21,889 bases of DNA from a virus: IMG/VR virus record IMGVR_UViG_3300030109_001368, positions 15,149-37,037 of that record. One strand, written 5' to 3'. Below are positions 14,546 through 20,672 of the stretch, in pieces. Each line of letters starts with the position of its first letter. Within the stretch, counting starts at the first letter, position 1. The notes under the pieces were generated by a model. The model ran no database searches. It had not been told where the DNA came from and worked only from the letters and a program-made list of their open reading frames with translations. Made by a program: the position numbers and the translations under genes.

Positions 14546-15974
14546 CAGTATAATCTCCTTCTGCTTGGGTTAGAAAAGACTCATAGTCTTTAATCTCTGC
14601 ATCCTTTGCACTTTTAAATACATCAGGATAGTCAGCGCTACTAACCTCTAGCGCTGTCTTTGCTCTTTCACCCAGCTCAACGTTGTCCCCACTAAACGGG
14701 TCAACAACTTTGATACTGCCACAAGAGCGCCCAATGTATTCGTCACTGATTTCACTCCAGTTCTCTCTAACAAACTCTTTCGTTTCTCCAATTAAATCAC
14801 TCCAATTTATTTTTGATACAGGCTCATTGATAAGAGGACTCTTATAGTATAGTGTTCTCTTACCATCGTCTTCACTCTCTAAGAACCCTGTCATCAGTAA
14901 GCCCGATAGAACAGGTCTCAGTTTAGTAAACGGCAGCCCGACTGCTTTAGCAGCTTTTTTCAATTCATTCTCTGACATCTTAACTGTCTCACTGTCAGCA
15001 AAACCAAACTTATCTAGTCTTGTCTCAGGGAATAGTTTAAGTATGTCTGTCCCATGACTTGGCATATGTAGACACTCTTCTACAAATGAGTTGAGGTAAA
15101 TGCGTAAACCGAGCCAGTTATGTTTAGGTGTAACTAACCCATACGTCTTACCATCTTTCTCAGTTCGTATAATTTCATCAGGATAGAAACGAGCAATAGC
15201 ATTAATAAATCTTAATAGGTATTGCACCTTCGACCTTGATACAGGAAATGCTGATGGTATAGCATCAAATAAGAATGGTGCACAAGGATTCTTTAGAATG
15301 GTAGCGTCATCTTCATCTCTTTCGTTGACTGCTCTTTCTATGTGTGCCTTGAGTTCATCCATCTCTTCATCTGTCATATTAGATATACTACTAGTTGGTA
15401 GTGCTGATGCTTTCAGCTTATGTCTAAGTACTCTCTCAGTTTGTTTGACTGTTGGGTTAGTATGCATAATCATACATCTTCTTTCTAACTCTGCGTCAAA
15501 GTAAGCTGAACCTTTGTCGTTCTCTACTGCAACTGCCATGATGACATACTTAGGCCATAACCTTTGTGTTACTGCCATGTTTATGGTTACGTCAGTCTTC
15601 TTACGTTCAGCTGGTCTACCATCTGCCCATGTCTTTATTATTTCCATAACACCTTCAGGTAACTTCTGTGCCTCAGGTATAGCAATAAACCGAGCTCTGT
15701 TAATTTCATTCTCAGTATACCATACTGCTGTCTCAGACAAATGTTCTATGGTATGAACATATCCCTCAGGTAACAAACTCATTATAGCTTCCATCAATAC
15801 TGTCTTACCTGTACCACTGTATGCTTTGATACAGAAGTTAGTGTCTTCTAACAGGTATGATACTGACGATGTTAAAGCTAAGGCATCCTCTCCCAATATG
15901 GGAAACAAAGTACCATCTGGTTTCTTTGCATTGTGGAAATACCTAAGTAAATCGTGTAATTCAAATTTTTTCAT
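14502..15974 (-). CDS. AAA+ ATPase, probable replicative helicase or loader
   Basis: 490 residues. Walker A 'AYSGTGKT' at 51-58 (K57, T58), Walker B-like 'FIAIPEA' at 96-102 in which E101 takes the acidic position, sensor-1 candidate N152 in 'VAVENDKG', and 'ELERRCMIM' (R165/R166) as arginine finger. The C-terminal half is helical with a winged-helix-like 'LRPVLSGLLMTGFLES' segment and an acidic tail. The order fits an AAA+ DNA-processing ATPase; no separate helicase is in the window, so replicative helicase is the best inference, MCM-like or loader-like being open. No N-terminal zinc domain as in MCM. ATGA overlap with the upstream 31-aa membrane gene fixes the start. Confidence 0.72.
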   Translation of the reverse strand: MKKFELHDLLRYFHNAKKPDGTLFPILGEDALALTSSVSYLLEDTNFCIKAYSGTGKTVLMEAIMSLLPEGYVHTIEHLSETAVWYTENEINRARFIAIPEAQKLPEGVMEIIKTWADGRPAERKKTDVTINMAVTQRLWPKYVIMAVAVENDKGSAYFDAELERRCMIMHTNPTVKQTERVLRHKLKASALPTSSISNMTDEEMDELKAHIERAVNERDEDDATILKNPCAPFLFDAIPSAFPVSRSKVQYLLRFINAIARFYPDEIIRTEKDGKTYGLVTPKHNWLGLRIYLNSFVEECLHMPSHGTDILKLFPETRLDKFGFADSETVKMSENELKKAAKAVGLPFTKLRPVLSGLLMTGFLESEDDGKRTLYYKSPLINEPVSKINWSDLIGETKEFVRENWSEISDEYIGRSCGSIKVVDPFSGDNVELGERAKTALEVSSADYPDVFKSAKDAEIKDYESFLTQAEGDYTDEEEDAVRKFYEEN

Positions 15975-16066
15975 TGTTGTGTTATTTTCCTATAAAGCAT
16001 ATAAAAGGCACCTAGTATAGGGCCATCTACTATCATTATTATTGTTATGTATTCTATTAAATCCAT
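15971..16066 (-). CDS. 31-aa single-span membrane protein
   Basis: 32 codons including TGA. Residues ~3-26 are a hydrophobic span (LIEYITIIMIVDGPILGAF), followed by a basic end (YRKITQQ). GAGG lies 5 bases before the ATG; its TGA overlaps the ATG of the AAA+ gene (ATGA), and its start overlaps the SSB-like gene by 10 bases. This double coupling supports real translation. It could anchor replication proteins to the membrane, but that is speculation. Confidence 0.5.
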   Translation of the reverse strand: MDLIEYITIIMIVDGPILGAFYMLYRKITQQ

Positions 16067-16728
16067 TTCTGCCTCGCGTTCATTAGGTTGAGTGTGTTGT
16101 GTTCACAAAGTTTAACTGCATATTTCTTAAGTTCTTTTTCTGCAATAGCAGGGAACCTATCCTTTAATAATAGATATAAATCTATCATTGTCATAGGGTC
16201 TCCGTTTTTATCCTTAAGGAATTCTACAATCTCTTCGGGAACCAACCATGTATAGGATTGTTCTTCACTATTAGTTAGACTTGGTCTAAACTTCTCAGCT
16301 ACAAACATTTCTATCTCGGTTGGGTTGATTGAATAACCGTTGGTTGACTTACCTGTGGTAGTCACAACTTTACCTTTTTGAAATTCAAAAACTACATCAG
16401 TAGGGTTCATTCCATTCTCTATCATTGTAGCAAACAAACGTTGACATAACGTATGTGATGCTATTGTTAGTGTTAGATGTTTGACTTGTTTATCTTCTCC
16501 AACGTATATACCATAGGTAAATTCATTTATCTTAGGTGTTCCGTTTTTACAGAAGACACACTCACCTTCTTTAGCCCAACACTTGTTGCGTTTCTTTGTA
16601 GTCGGATTCCAATGCTTTACCCTATGTATAGGTGCTATAAAGGCAAACTGCCCCAAAGCTGTCATTGAGTCGTTAAGCCACACTCTCGAACTTCGGGGTG
16701 ATTGTATCCAATCGTCGTATTCACTCAT
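16057..16728 (-). CDS. Probable single-stranded DNA-binding protein with zinc site
   Basis: 223 residues. Layout resembles gp32/OB-fold SSBs of tailed viruses: an N-terminal 'VWLND...GQFAFIAPIHRVKHW' strand pair, a zinc-binding insert with H35/H39, C50, C57 and C60 (NKCW...ECVFCKNG), then beta strands 'TYGIYVGED', 'HLTLTIAS', and 'VFEFQKGKVVTTTGKSTNGYSINP' near 112-136, the 'F.i...G.g..t.Y.v.P' ending typical of these folds. The C-terminal ~60 residues are helical, possibly a winged helix. Place between Hsp20 and the AAA+ ATPase fits a replication role. Not certain: the OB fold is inferred from pattern only. Confidence 0.5.
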   Translation of the reverse strand: MSEYDDWIQSPRSSRVWLNDSMTALGQFAFIAPIHRVKHWNPTTKKRNKCWAKEGECVFCKNGTPKINEFTYGIYVGEDKQVKHLTLTIASHTLCQRLFATMIENGMNPTDVVFEFQKGKVVTTTGKSTNGYSINPTEIEMFVAEKFRPSLTNSEEQSYTWLVPEEIVEFLKDKNGDPMTMIDLYLLLKDRFPAIAEKELKKYAVKLCEHNTLNLMNARQKWI

Positions 16729-17096
16729 TCTATTTCTATTTTCTTTGCTGACGTTTTCTCTTTCTTTTCTATAACTAAATCGAGTATACCATTTACCATA
16801 GTAGCTTTGGTTGACTCTGGGTCTAGTTCGAACTTAAATGTTTCTTCCCATCTAAAGTTCTTTCTATCAGAGTTAGCTGCAATACTTACAGTTCTACTAC
16901 TAACTTCTACATCGACTTGTTCTTTATCCAACCCAGCTAGTTCAGCTGTGATTGTGATAGTTCCGTTCTCTTCGTTAACTGAGACATCTTTGCGACCCAA
17001 CGTAGATAAAGCGTGTTTACCTGATGGGACTTGTTCTATCTGAGATAGTAAGTCCATCCACATATCTAGCATTCTGTCTGCATCTCTGCCATACAT
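16725..17096 (-). CDS. Hsp20 / alpha-crystallin small heat-shock protein
   Basis: 123 residues. Residues ~36-110 are an alpha-crystallin domain: 'DVSVNEENGTITITAELAGLDKEQVDVEV' (start, with the 'eLPG...dI.v' pattern as ELAGL), 'FKFELDPES' and the hallmark 'ATMVNGILDLVIEK' (a.y.nGvL.v.i.K). The C-terminus ends KKIEIE, giving the I-x-I motif that joins subunits in oligomers. It acts as an ATP-independent holdase. GGAGGA precedes the ATG; ATGA overlap leads into the SSB-like gene, so it is made with replication proteins. Could aid virion or replisome assembly. Confidence 0.93.
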   Translation of the reverse strand: MYGRDADRMLDMWMDLLSQIEQVPSGKHALSTLGRKDVSVNEENGTITITAELAGLDKEQVDVEVSSRTVSIAANSDRKNFRWEETFKFELDPESTKATMVNGILDLVIEKKEKTSAKKIEIE

Positions 17097-17098
17097 AC

Positions 17099-17305
17099 TC
17101 AGTCCTCCATTGTTGGTGCTGAAGCTCCTTCTGTTCTCTTCATTAATCTGAAGTAGGGCTTGTTGCTACCTTCTTTCCAATAGGTATTTCTGAACATAAC
17201 GAATTCGTCACCACCCTCAGATTTACCTGAGTAGTATACGTTTCCGTTCTTGTCTGTGTTCCGGAACAATCCGGCTTGGAGTTCTAAACTATTTTTTTCT
17301 GCCAT
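17099..17305 (-). CDS. 68-aa phage-type small protein, unknown
   Basis: 68 residues: 'AGLFRNTDKNGNVYYSGK...FVMFRNTYWKEGSNKPYFRLMKR'. This 'LF.N..k.....y.G.......a..k......y..l' pattern is shared by many short virus proteins of unknown role near replication genes. A strong GGAGG (17312-17316) lies 6 bases before the ATG. Stops 2 bases before the Hsp20 start. Confidence 0.65.
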   Translation of the reverse strand: MAEKNSLELQAGLFRNTDKNGNVYYSGKSEGGDEFVMFRNTYWKEGSNKPYFRLMKRTEGASAPTMED

Positions 17306-17323
17306 TATTATTTCCTCCTTTCA

Positions 17324-17587
17324 TTATCCGTGCATATTGGTTGAGGATTGCACAGCTATCCCTTTGACATCAATCTCTAATAACTTCTCGCCATATGCTG
17401 AGATTAATTTGTCTAGTGTTTCATTAAAGAAAGCTCTAACATCTATATCTTCGTTAGGTGCTACCTCTAATTGAAATGTCCCGATGCGTAAAAGATGTGT
17501 CATCTTAGCTGCATCCATCTTAGCTGACATCAAATCAGCTGCCATATCTACCATCATTGGTTGGGGTTCAGAAGATGAATCTGTCAT
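17324..17587 (-). CDS. 87-aa protein, unknown
   Basis: 87 residues. A Met/Ala-rich helical N-terminal half (MVDMAADLMSAKMDAAKM) followed by 'LLRIGTFQLEVAPNEDIDVRAFFNETLDKLISAYGEKLL', a beta-then-helix segment. GGAGGT lies 5 bases before the ATG, and the start overlaps the upstream gene by 20 bases. No family recognised. Confidence 0.65.
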   Translation of the reverse strand: MTDSSSEPQPMMVDMAADLMSAKMDAAKMTHLLRIGTFQLEVAPNEDIDVRAFFNETLDKLISAYGEKLLEIDVKGIAVQSSTNMHG

Positions 17588-17834
17588 CTATGACCTCCAA
17601 CTTGATTAATATTTTTCTTAGGTTCTTTACCATTCCTTGTGTCTCTCCGATTTTGTTTTCCAAATCATCAAAGCGTTGTGACATCTTATCTATTCGGGCT
17701 AAGATATCCTCCACGTTCTGAACAAATGGAAACCAATTACTTTCGTTTTGATACGTTTCGTTTCTTCTGCGAATTTCTTCCGCCCATCTTGTGTGGTGGT
17801 TTACTTCCGCCTTTCTGTCTTCTTCTATTGTCAT
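17568..17834 (-). CDS. 88-aa coiled-coil protein, unknown
   Basis: 88 residues, charged N-terminus and a heptad-patterned helix from ~38 to 82 (VEDILARIDKMSQRFDDLENKIGETQGMVKNLRKIL), so a coiled coil is likely. AAGGA lies before the ATG. Its first 98 bases also code the basic tail of the upstream gene in another frame, an unusually long overlap here. Confidence 0.6.
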   Translation of the reverse strand: MTIEEDRKAEVNHHTRWAEEIRRRNETYQNESNWFPFVQNVEDILARIDKMSQRFDDLENKIGETQGMVKNLRKILIKLEVIDDRFIF

Positions 17835-18072
17835 TGTTTTGATTCCTTTTTAGTTGTTTCATGAGTATTTTGTTCTTACGTGGGTTCACATGATAACCCT
17901 GTCCTGTCCAACCATCTACATAATATCGGACATATCCCATCCAATAATCTCGACAGTTTTCCTCAGTTGGTTCTAATCCTCTCATTACACATTTTTCTTT
18001 GAGGCGTTGAACCATCTTGTTTGTCTTACCTTTAGACCATATACGGTCAAAGGCTTCCCATCTCTCATTCAT
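17737..18072 (-). CDS. 111-aa protein with very basic C-terminal tail
   Basis: 111 residues from ATG 18070-18072, which shares ATGA with the upstream zinc-ribbon gene and has a full GGAGGT 5 bases upstream; a longer frame from 18108 is rejected. Residues 1-70 are compact with Trp/Tyr ('ERWEAFDRIWSKGKTNK', 'DYWMGYVRYYVDGWTGQGYHV'). Residues ~73-111 are almost all Lys, Arg, Asn and Gly, likely a disordered nucleic-acid-binding tail. That tail overlaps the next gene by 98 bases. Confidence 0.6.
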   Translation of the reverse strand: MNERWEAFDRIWSKGKTNKMVQRLKEKCVMRGLEPTEENCRDYWMGYVRYYVDGWTGQGYHVNPRKNKILMKQLKRNQNNDNRRRQKGGSKPPHKMGGRNSQKKRNVSKRK

Positions 18073-18182
18073 ATTTGACCTCCGATAACAGTATAACATT
18101 GTTGGCAATATGGATTACCATTGATATCTCTATACCTTATATATCTAGAGTCTAACTTACATTTACATAGACCACAGTTCAT
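18069..18182 (-). CDS. 37-aa zinc-ribbon mini-protein
   Basis: 38 codons including TGA. C3-x2-C6 (also C8) and C26-x2-C29 make a complete four-Cys zinc ribbon with a basic 'RYIRYRDINGN' middle. ATGA overlaps on both sides (18179-18182 and 18069-18072) make translation very likely. One of five such mini-proteins between 18069 and 20982. Zinc ribbons of this size usually bind nucleic acid or a protein partner. Confidence 0.6.
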   Translation of the reverse strand: MNCGLCKCKLDSRYIRYRDINGNPYCQQCYTVIGGQI

Positions 18183-18514
18183 CCGAACATACTCCCTGAG
18201 TAATCAGTGTTGTGTTCTGGCACAGGTAATGAATCTTTCATCATGTCCATAGCACCTGACTCTTTGGCTCTCTTTATCATTAACTCTAAAGTTTTGACAT
18301 AAGCCATGACTGCTACTTGTTGTTGTCTATCTAACTTATATGTTTTTGTAATCTTTGTTAAGTCCCTACCCACATACATAATGTCGATAGAGTCCATCGC
18401 TTTTACTAATGTCTCATACGAGAACAACTCTTCTTCTGTGAGAAGTTCTTGTATATTAAGGTGAGTCTCTTCGTCACCTATCATTTCTAAAAAGCGTTCT
18501 ATTATTTCAGTCAT
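18179..18514 (-). CDS. 111-aa helical protein, unknown
   Basis: 111 residues, acidic helical N-terminus ('IIERFLEMIGDEE', 'LLTEEELFSYETLVKAMDSI'), then 'DLTKITKTYKLDRQQQVAVMAYVKTLELMIKRAKE', and a polar tail with Pro, Ser and Gly. No catalytic motif. It lies two bases after the WYL-like gene and shares ATGA with the zinc-ribbon gene. Confidence 0.65.
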   Translation of the reverse strand: MTEIIERFLEMIGDEETHLNIQELLTEEELFSYETLVKAMDSIDIMYVGRDLTKITKTYKLDRQQQVAVMAYVKTLELMIKRAKESGAMDMMKDSLPVPEHNTDYSGSMFG

Positions 18515-18516
18515 GA

Positions 18517-18822
18517 TTACTCCACAATTAGTCTGTCTAATCTGTAAGCTCTAGCGTGTTGCTTGAACTGAGACGTGTATTGTTTTAGGTTGTATCTATT
18601 ATCTTTACCTACAACATAGAACTTACCTGCTTCAGACATTCTTATGTCTTCCGGTAAGATTTTCCTAACAGACTCAGAATCCTTCTCATGTTTCCATGAG
18701 TTGAACTTGAATTGAGTCCTGTTTACAGGGTTGTATCTGATACTAACCTGCTTGTGCTGTCCTGTCTTTTGATAATGCTTTACAGCATCCATCAAAGCGT
18801 TGATTTGTTCTGTTCTTTTCAT
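18517..18822 (-). CDS. 101-aa WYL-like small protein, first gene of the P2 operon
   Basis: 101 residues from ATG 18820-18822 with AGGTGAT directly upstream (a GTG three codons earlier is less likely). The C-terminal ~40 residues, 'KFYVVGKDNRYNLKQY...ARAYRLDRLIVE', recall the core of WYL domains (ligand-sensing, 'WyLvgyd......R.frldRI'), while the N-terminal 'EQINALMDAVKHYQ' is a short helix. WYL domains regulate transcription or enzyme activity in response to ligands. Being first behind P2, it may sense or control the operon; that is inference and the match is partial. Confidence 0.5.
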   Translation of the reverse strand: MKRTEQINALMDAVKHYQKTGQHKQVSIRYNPVNRTQFKFNSWKHEKDSESVRKILPEDIRMSEAGKFYVVGKDNRYNLKQYTSQFKQHARAYRLDRLIVE

Positions 18823-18857
18823 TTTAATCACCTTGTATATCTCCCATAACTACAGAG

Positions 18858-18872
18858 TATATAAAGCTTTCG
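18858..18872 (-). promoter_or_regulatory. Promoter P2 (archaeal BRE/TATA) of the replication operon
   Basis: The - strand reads CGAAAGCTTTATATA: BRE (CGAAAGC) and TATA (18865-18858). Its centre is 39 bases before the ATG at 18822, giving a start near 18835 and a short leader that contains AAGGTGAT. Nearly identical to P1. Confidence 0.78.
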
Positions 18873-18921
18873 CTCCATAAACTGAGACCTGTAAAATGAG
18901 AATAGTAATTGTATACTGAGA

Positions 18922-18947
18922 GGGTAGATAAAGGGGTTGGTCTACCC
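18922..18947. other. Inverted repeat GGGTAGA / TCTACCC
   Basis: A perfect 7-bp stem (18922-18928 with 18941-18947) around a 12-base loop, in the short gap between the 32-aa zinc-ribbon gene and P2. No strong T-run follows on the - strand, so terminator or operator are both open. Confidence 0.4.
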
Positions 18948-18965
18948 AAAATATATCCCACTCGT

Positions 18966-19064
18966 CTAACGGGTTTTGTCCTTGCATACTAAACATATCC
19001 TTTTACCATCGAGATTCCAAAAGATAGCTCTGCTATCACAATGCATACAATAAGACGTGGTCAT
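18966..19064 (-). CDS. 32-aa zinc-ribbon mini-protein
   Basis: 33 codons including TAG. C6-x2-C9 and C24-x2-C27 with aromatic 'IFWNLDGKRI' between, a minimal treble or ribbon knuckle. Its ATG overlaps the TGA of the zinc-ribbon/membrane gene (ATGA, 19061-19064). Last gene of the P1 operon. Confidence 0.55.
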   Translation of the reverse strand: MTTSYCMHCDSRAIFWNLDGKRICLVCKDKTR

Positions 19065-19330
19065 AATTCATTTAACATTATATTAAATAATGCCCATATT
19101 AACATTAGTGACCCTACGGTCATATAAAATAGTATCCATGCTTCTGCTGGTATTGTTCCTTTACTTTTCATTTGTTTTTTCCTTTTCTGTGGTTTGTAGT
19201 GTGGTATTGTTTTCCAACACTCATCACATAAATATGCTTTGAGGTGTGGTTCTTCACTCATATAGTGTATTTTACATCTGTTACAGTTGTGCCACATAGC
19301 TTTATAGTATGTGGGTTTAACTGAATTCAC
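19061..19330 (-). CDS. Zinc-ribbon protein with C-terminal membrane anchor
   Basis: 89 residues. C16-x2-C19 and C35-x2-C38 form a zinc ribbon; a lysine-rich stretch (KPQKRKKQMKSK, ~46-57) follows; residues ~65-86 (ILFYMTVGSLMLIWALFNIML) are one membrane span near the C-terminus. By the positive-inside rule the ribbon faces the cytoplasm. It overlaps the end of the isoprenoid synthase gene by 14 bases. It could recruit a complex to the membrane, perhaps the synthase; function unknown. Confidence 0.65.
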   Translation of the reverse strand: MNSVKPTYYKAMWHNCNRCKIHYMSEEPHLKAYLCDECWKTIPHYKPQKRKKQMKSKGTIPAEAWILFYMTVGSLMLIWALFNIMLNEL

Positions 19331-19913
19331 CTGCGACTTCCATGTATTTTTTAGTAGCCATCACTACAGGCTCTTGTAATTCTTTAGGTATAAAATCTAA
19401 ACCATCCATACCATTTTCTATATCTTGATAAAATATTTCTAAGTAAGCACTAAAGTTATCTGATATGTAATGATATCCGTTTGCTACATCCTCATCATAA
19501 TCTCTTATAAAGTTTATTATTTGGAATGCTCTACCCAAAGACCTAGCGTGTATCTCACAACGTGGGTGACACCCTAATATCTTTGACATCATCATACCAA
19601 CTGCCTCAGCTGAGCCTTTACAGTATTCTAACATTGATGCTATGTTGTGTTCTTTCTTAGTTAAGTCTGAATACATACTAACGTGGAAGTCAGCTAACCA
19701 TTGACCATCGAACTGATACTTGTCACTTACTTCGTAGAACTGTTCTATAACATCTCTCCATTGTTTGAAGTCTGCTAGTTCAGCACCTTCAACCATCTCA
19801 TCACATACTCTGAGGTATGCATATAGTTTGTAAATATCTTCTTTGATATCATCTGGCCACGCATCTAAACATTCATAGAATGTAGTGCTATATTCTTTCA
19901 TTATCTCTTTCAT
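19317..19913 (-). CDS. Squalene/phytoene synthase family protein (isoprenoid head-to-head condensation)
   Basis: 198 residues. Family motifs in order: 'YSTTFY' at 8-13 (S.sFy), 'LYAYLRVCDEMVE' with the first metal site D38xxxE42 (usually DxxxD), 'YCKGSAEAVGMMM' at 97-109 (Yc...Ag.vG), and 'SLGRAFQIINFIRDYDEDVANGYHYI' at 125-150 with second site D138xxxD142 and R137. These bind Mg and two prenyl diphosphates. Usual length is 280-350, so the C-terminal helices are shortened. Start fixed by ATGA with the 45-aa gene. The product could be phytoene, squalene or similar; a shortened chain might also bind without full activity. Confidence 0.8.
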   Translation of the reverse strand: MKEIMKEYSTTFYECLDAWPDDIKEDIYKLYAYLRVCDEMVEGAELADFKQWRDVIEQFYEVSDKYQFDGQWLADFHVSMYSDLTKKEHNIASMLEYCKGSAEAVGMMMSKILGCHPRCEIHARSLGRAFQIINFIRDYDEDVANGYHYISDNFSAYLEIFYQDIENGMDGLDFIPKELQEPVVMATKKYMEVAGEFS

Positions 19914-20047
19914 TTCTTTTTTATCCTTACTTTCTTTACAGGTTTTCTTTCTATAATCTTATTGAAGTCTACGAACATACCACCTTTCTCTGCTGAGGGT
20001 GGTAGTGTGTAACCTTCGTATGGTATTTTTGTTGCTCTCTTTTTCAT
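19910..20047 (-). CDS. 45-aa basic protein, unknown
   Basis: 46 codons including TGA. Basic at both ends (MKKRATKIP; RKPVKKVRIKKK) with 'YEGYTLPPSAEKGGMFVDFNKI' between. ATGA overlaps on both sides, with the nuclease gene (20044-20047) and the isoprenoid synthase (19910-19913), so it is very likely translated. No family recognised. Confidence 0.55.
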   Translation of the reverse strand: MKKRATKIPYEGYTLPPSAEKGGMFVDFNKIIERKPVKKVRIKKK

Positions 20048-20547
20048 AGTGCCTCTTCGTATAGTTTTTGTAAGTTCCATCTCAACGGTGCTTTAAGTCT
20101 CTCGACGATGTAAGCGTGTTCGTCAAACCATGACCACTTAACTGATTTCTTATCATATGCCTTACTATATAAGTATTTCGCTTGTGAAGGGGTTATAGCG
20201 TAGGTTTTCTTATTTCGGAACTCCTCTCTTCGGATTAATATAAAACTTAGTCCACCTGCTCGTTCTAACTTATTACCTTCAGCTATCTGATGCTTAGCAA
20301 TAGCGGGAGTATTACCATAGTATAGAGGAAAAGAAGTAAGATTCCTAGAAGTTTTAGCCTCAAGCATAATTGGTCTACTTCTGTAGACTGTAAAGAAATC
20401 GGCTGGTTGCTTTTCTGCAACAGCAACTTTAACGAATCTGTTGATGTCATTTGTATCTTGTATCCTGAACCACCATATGTGGCGTGAGCTTTTCAAACTT
20501 CTTCTAATTTCGTTTTCGAAATTCTTTCCTGTATCTTTTCTTCCCAT
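20044..20547 (-). CDS. RecU/Hjc-like PD-(D/E)xK nuclease (Holliday-junction resolvase type)
   Basis: 167 residues. E11 in 'KNFENEI' (helix 1 acid), then 'QPADFFTVYRSRPIMLEAKTS' with D50 and E63-x-K65 (the D...ExK core), and 'AKHQIAEGNKLERAGGLSFILIR' at 84-106, matching the 'HQ......GG.aFvli' ending of RecU. This fold cuts branched DNA during recombination and replication. GAGGAT lies before ATG 20545-20547. First gene after P1. A general Hjc-like nuclease is sure enough; exact substrate is inferred. Confidence 0.72.
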   Translation of the reverse strand: MGRKDTGKNFENEIRRSLKSSRHIWWFRIQDTNDINRFVKVAVAEKQPADFFTVYRSRPIMLEAKTSRNLTSFPLYYGNTPAIAKHQIAEGNKLERAGGLSFILIRREEFRNKKTYAITPSQAKYLYSKAYDKKSVKWSWFDEHAYIVERLKAPLRWNLQKLYEEAL

Positions 20548-20577
20548 TAATCCTCATTAAGCAAATATAGTGGTTAG

Positions 20578-20615
20578 TATAGAGCCCCTAAGTGCTTAAC
20601 TAATCAAGCTCTATA
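20578..20615. promoter_or_regulatory. Inverted repeat TATAGAGC...GCTCTATA in the P1 leader
   Basis: Perfect 8-base arms (20578-20585 and 20608-20615) around 22 bases, inside the predicted 5' leader of the nuclease gene. A second 6-bp hairpin ATATAG-TATG-CTATAT (20613-20628) overlaps its right arm, so the two could be alternative RNA folds. Confidence 0.45.
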
Positions 20616-20628
20616 TAGTATGCTATAT

Positions 20629-20651
20629 TATATCTCCCCTTTAGAGATATA
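20629..20651. promoter_or_regulatory. Operator-like inverted repeat overlapping P1 TATA box
   Basis: TATATCTC (20629-20636) and GAGATATA (20644-20651) are perfect 8-bp arms around 7 bases, and the right arm runs into the TATA box. A dimeric repressor bound here would block TBP/TFB or RNA polymerase. Confidence 0.5.
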
Positions 20652-20662
20652 TAAAGCTTTGC
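20648..20662 (-). promoter_or_regulatory. Promoter P1 (archaeal BRE/TATA)
   Basis: The - strand reads GCAAAGCTTTATATA: BRE plus TATA (20655-20648), nearly identical to P2. It is just downstream of the 37-aa membrane gene and ~104 bases before the nuclease ATG, giving a leader of about 78 bases. Confidence 0.75.
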
Positions 20663-20672
20663 TAAGTGGAGC

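Noticed and set aside
15997-16006. TATA-like TTTTATATGC before the AAA+ gene
   Set aside because: It lies inside the 31-aa coding gene, lacks the A-rich BRE seen in P1/P2/P4, and the AAA+ gene is already coupled by ATGA.
18850-18987. 45-codon frame on the - strand starting ATG 18985-18987
   Set aside because: It overlaps promoter P2 and the preceding zinc-ribbon gene, has a poor ribosome site and no recognisable features.
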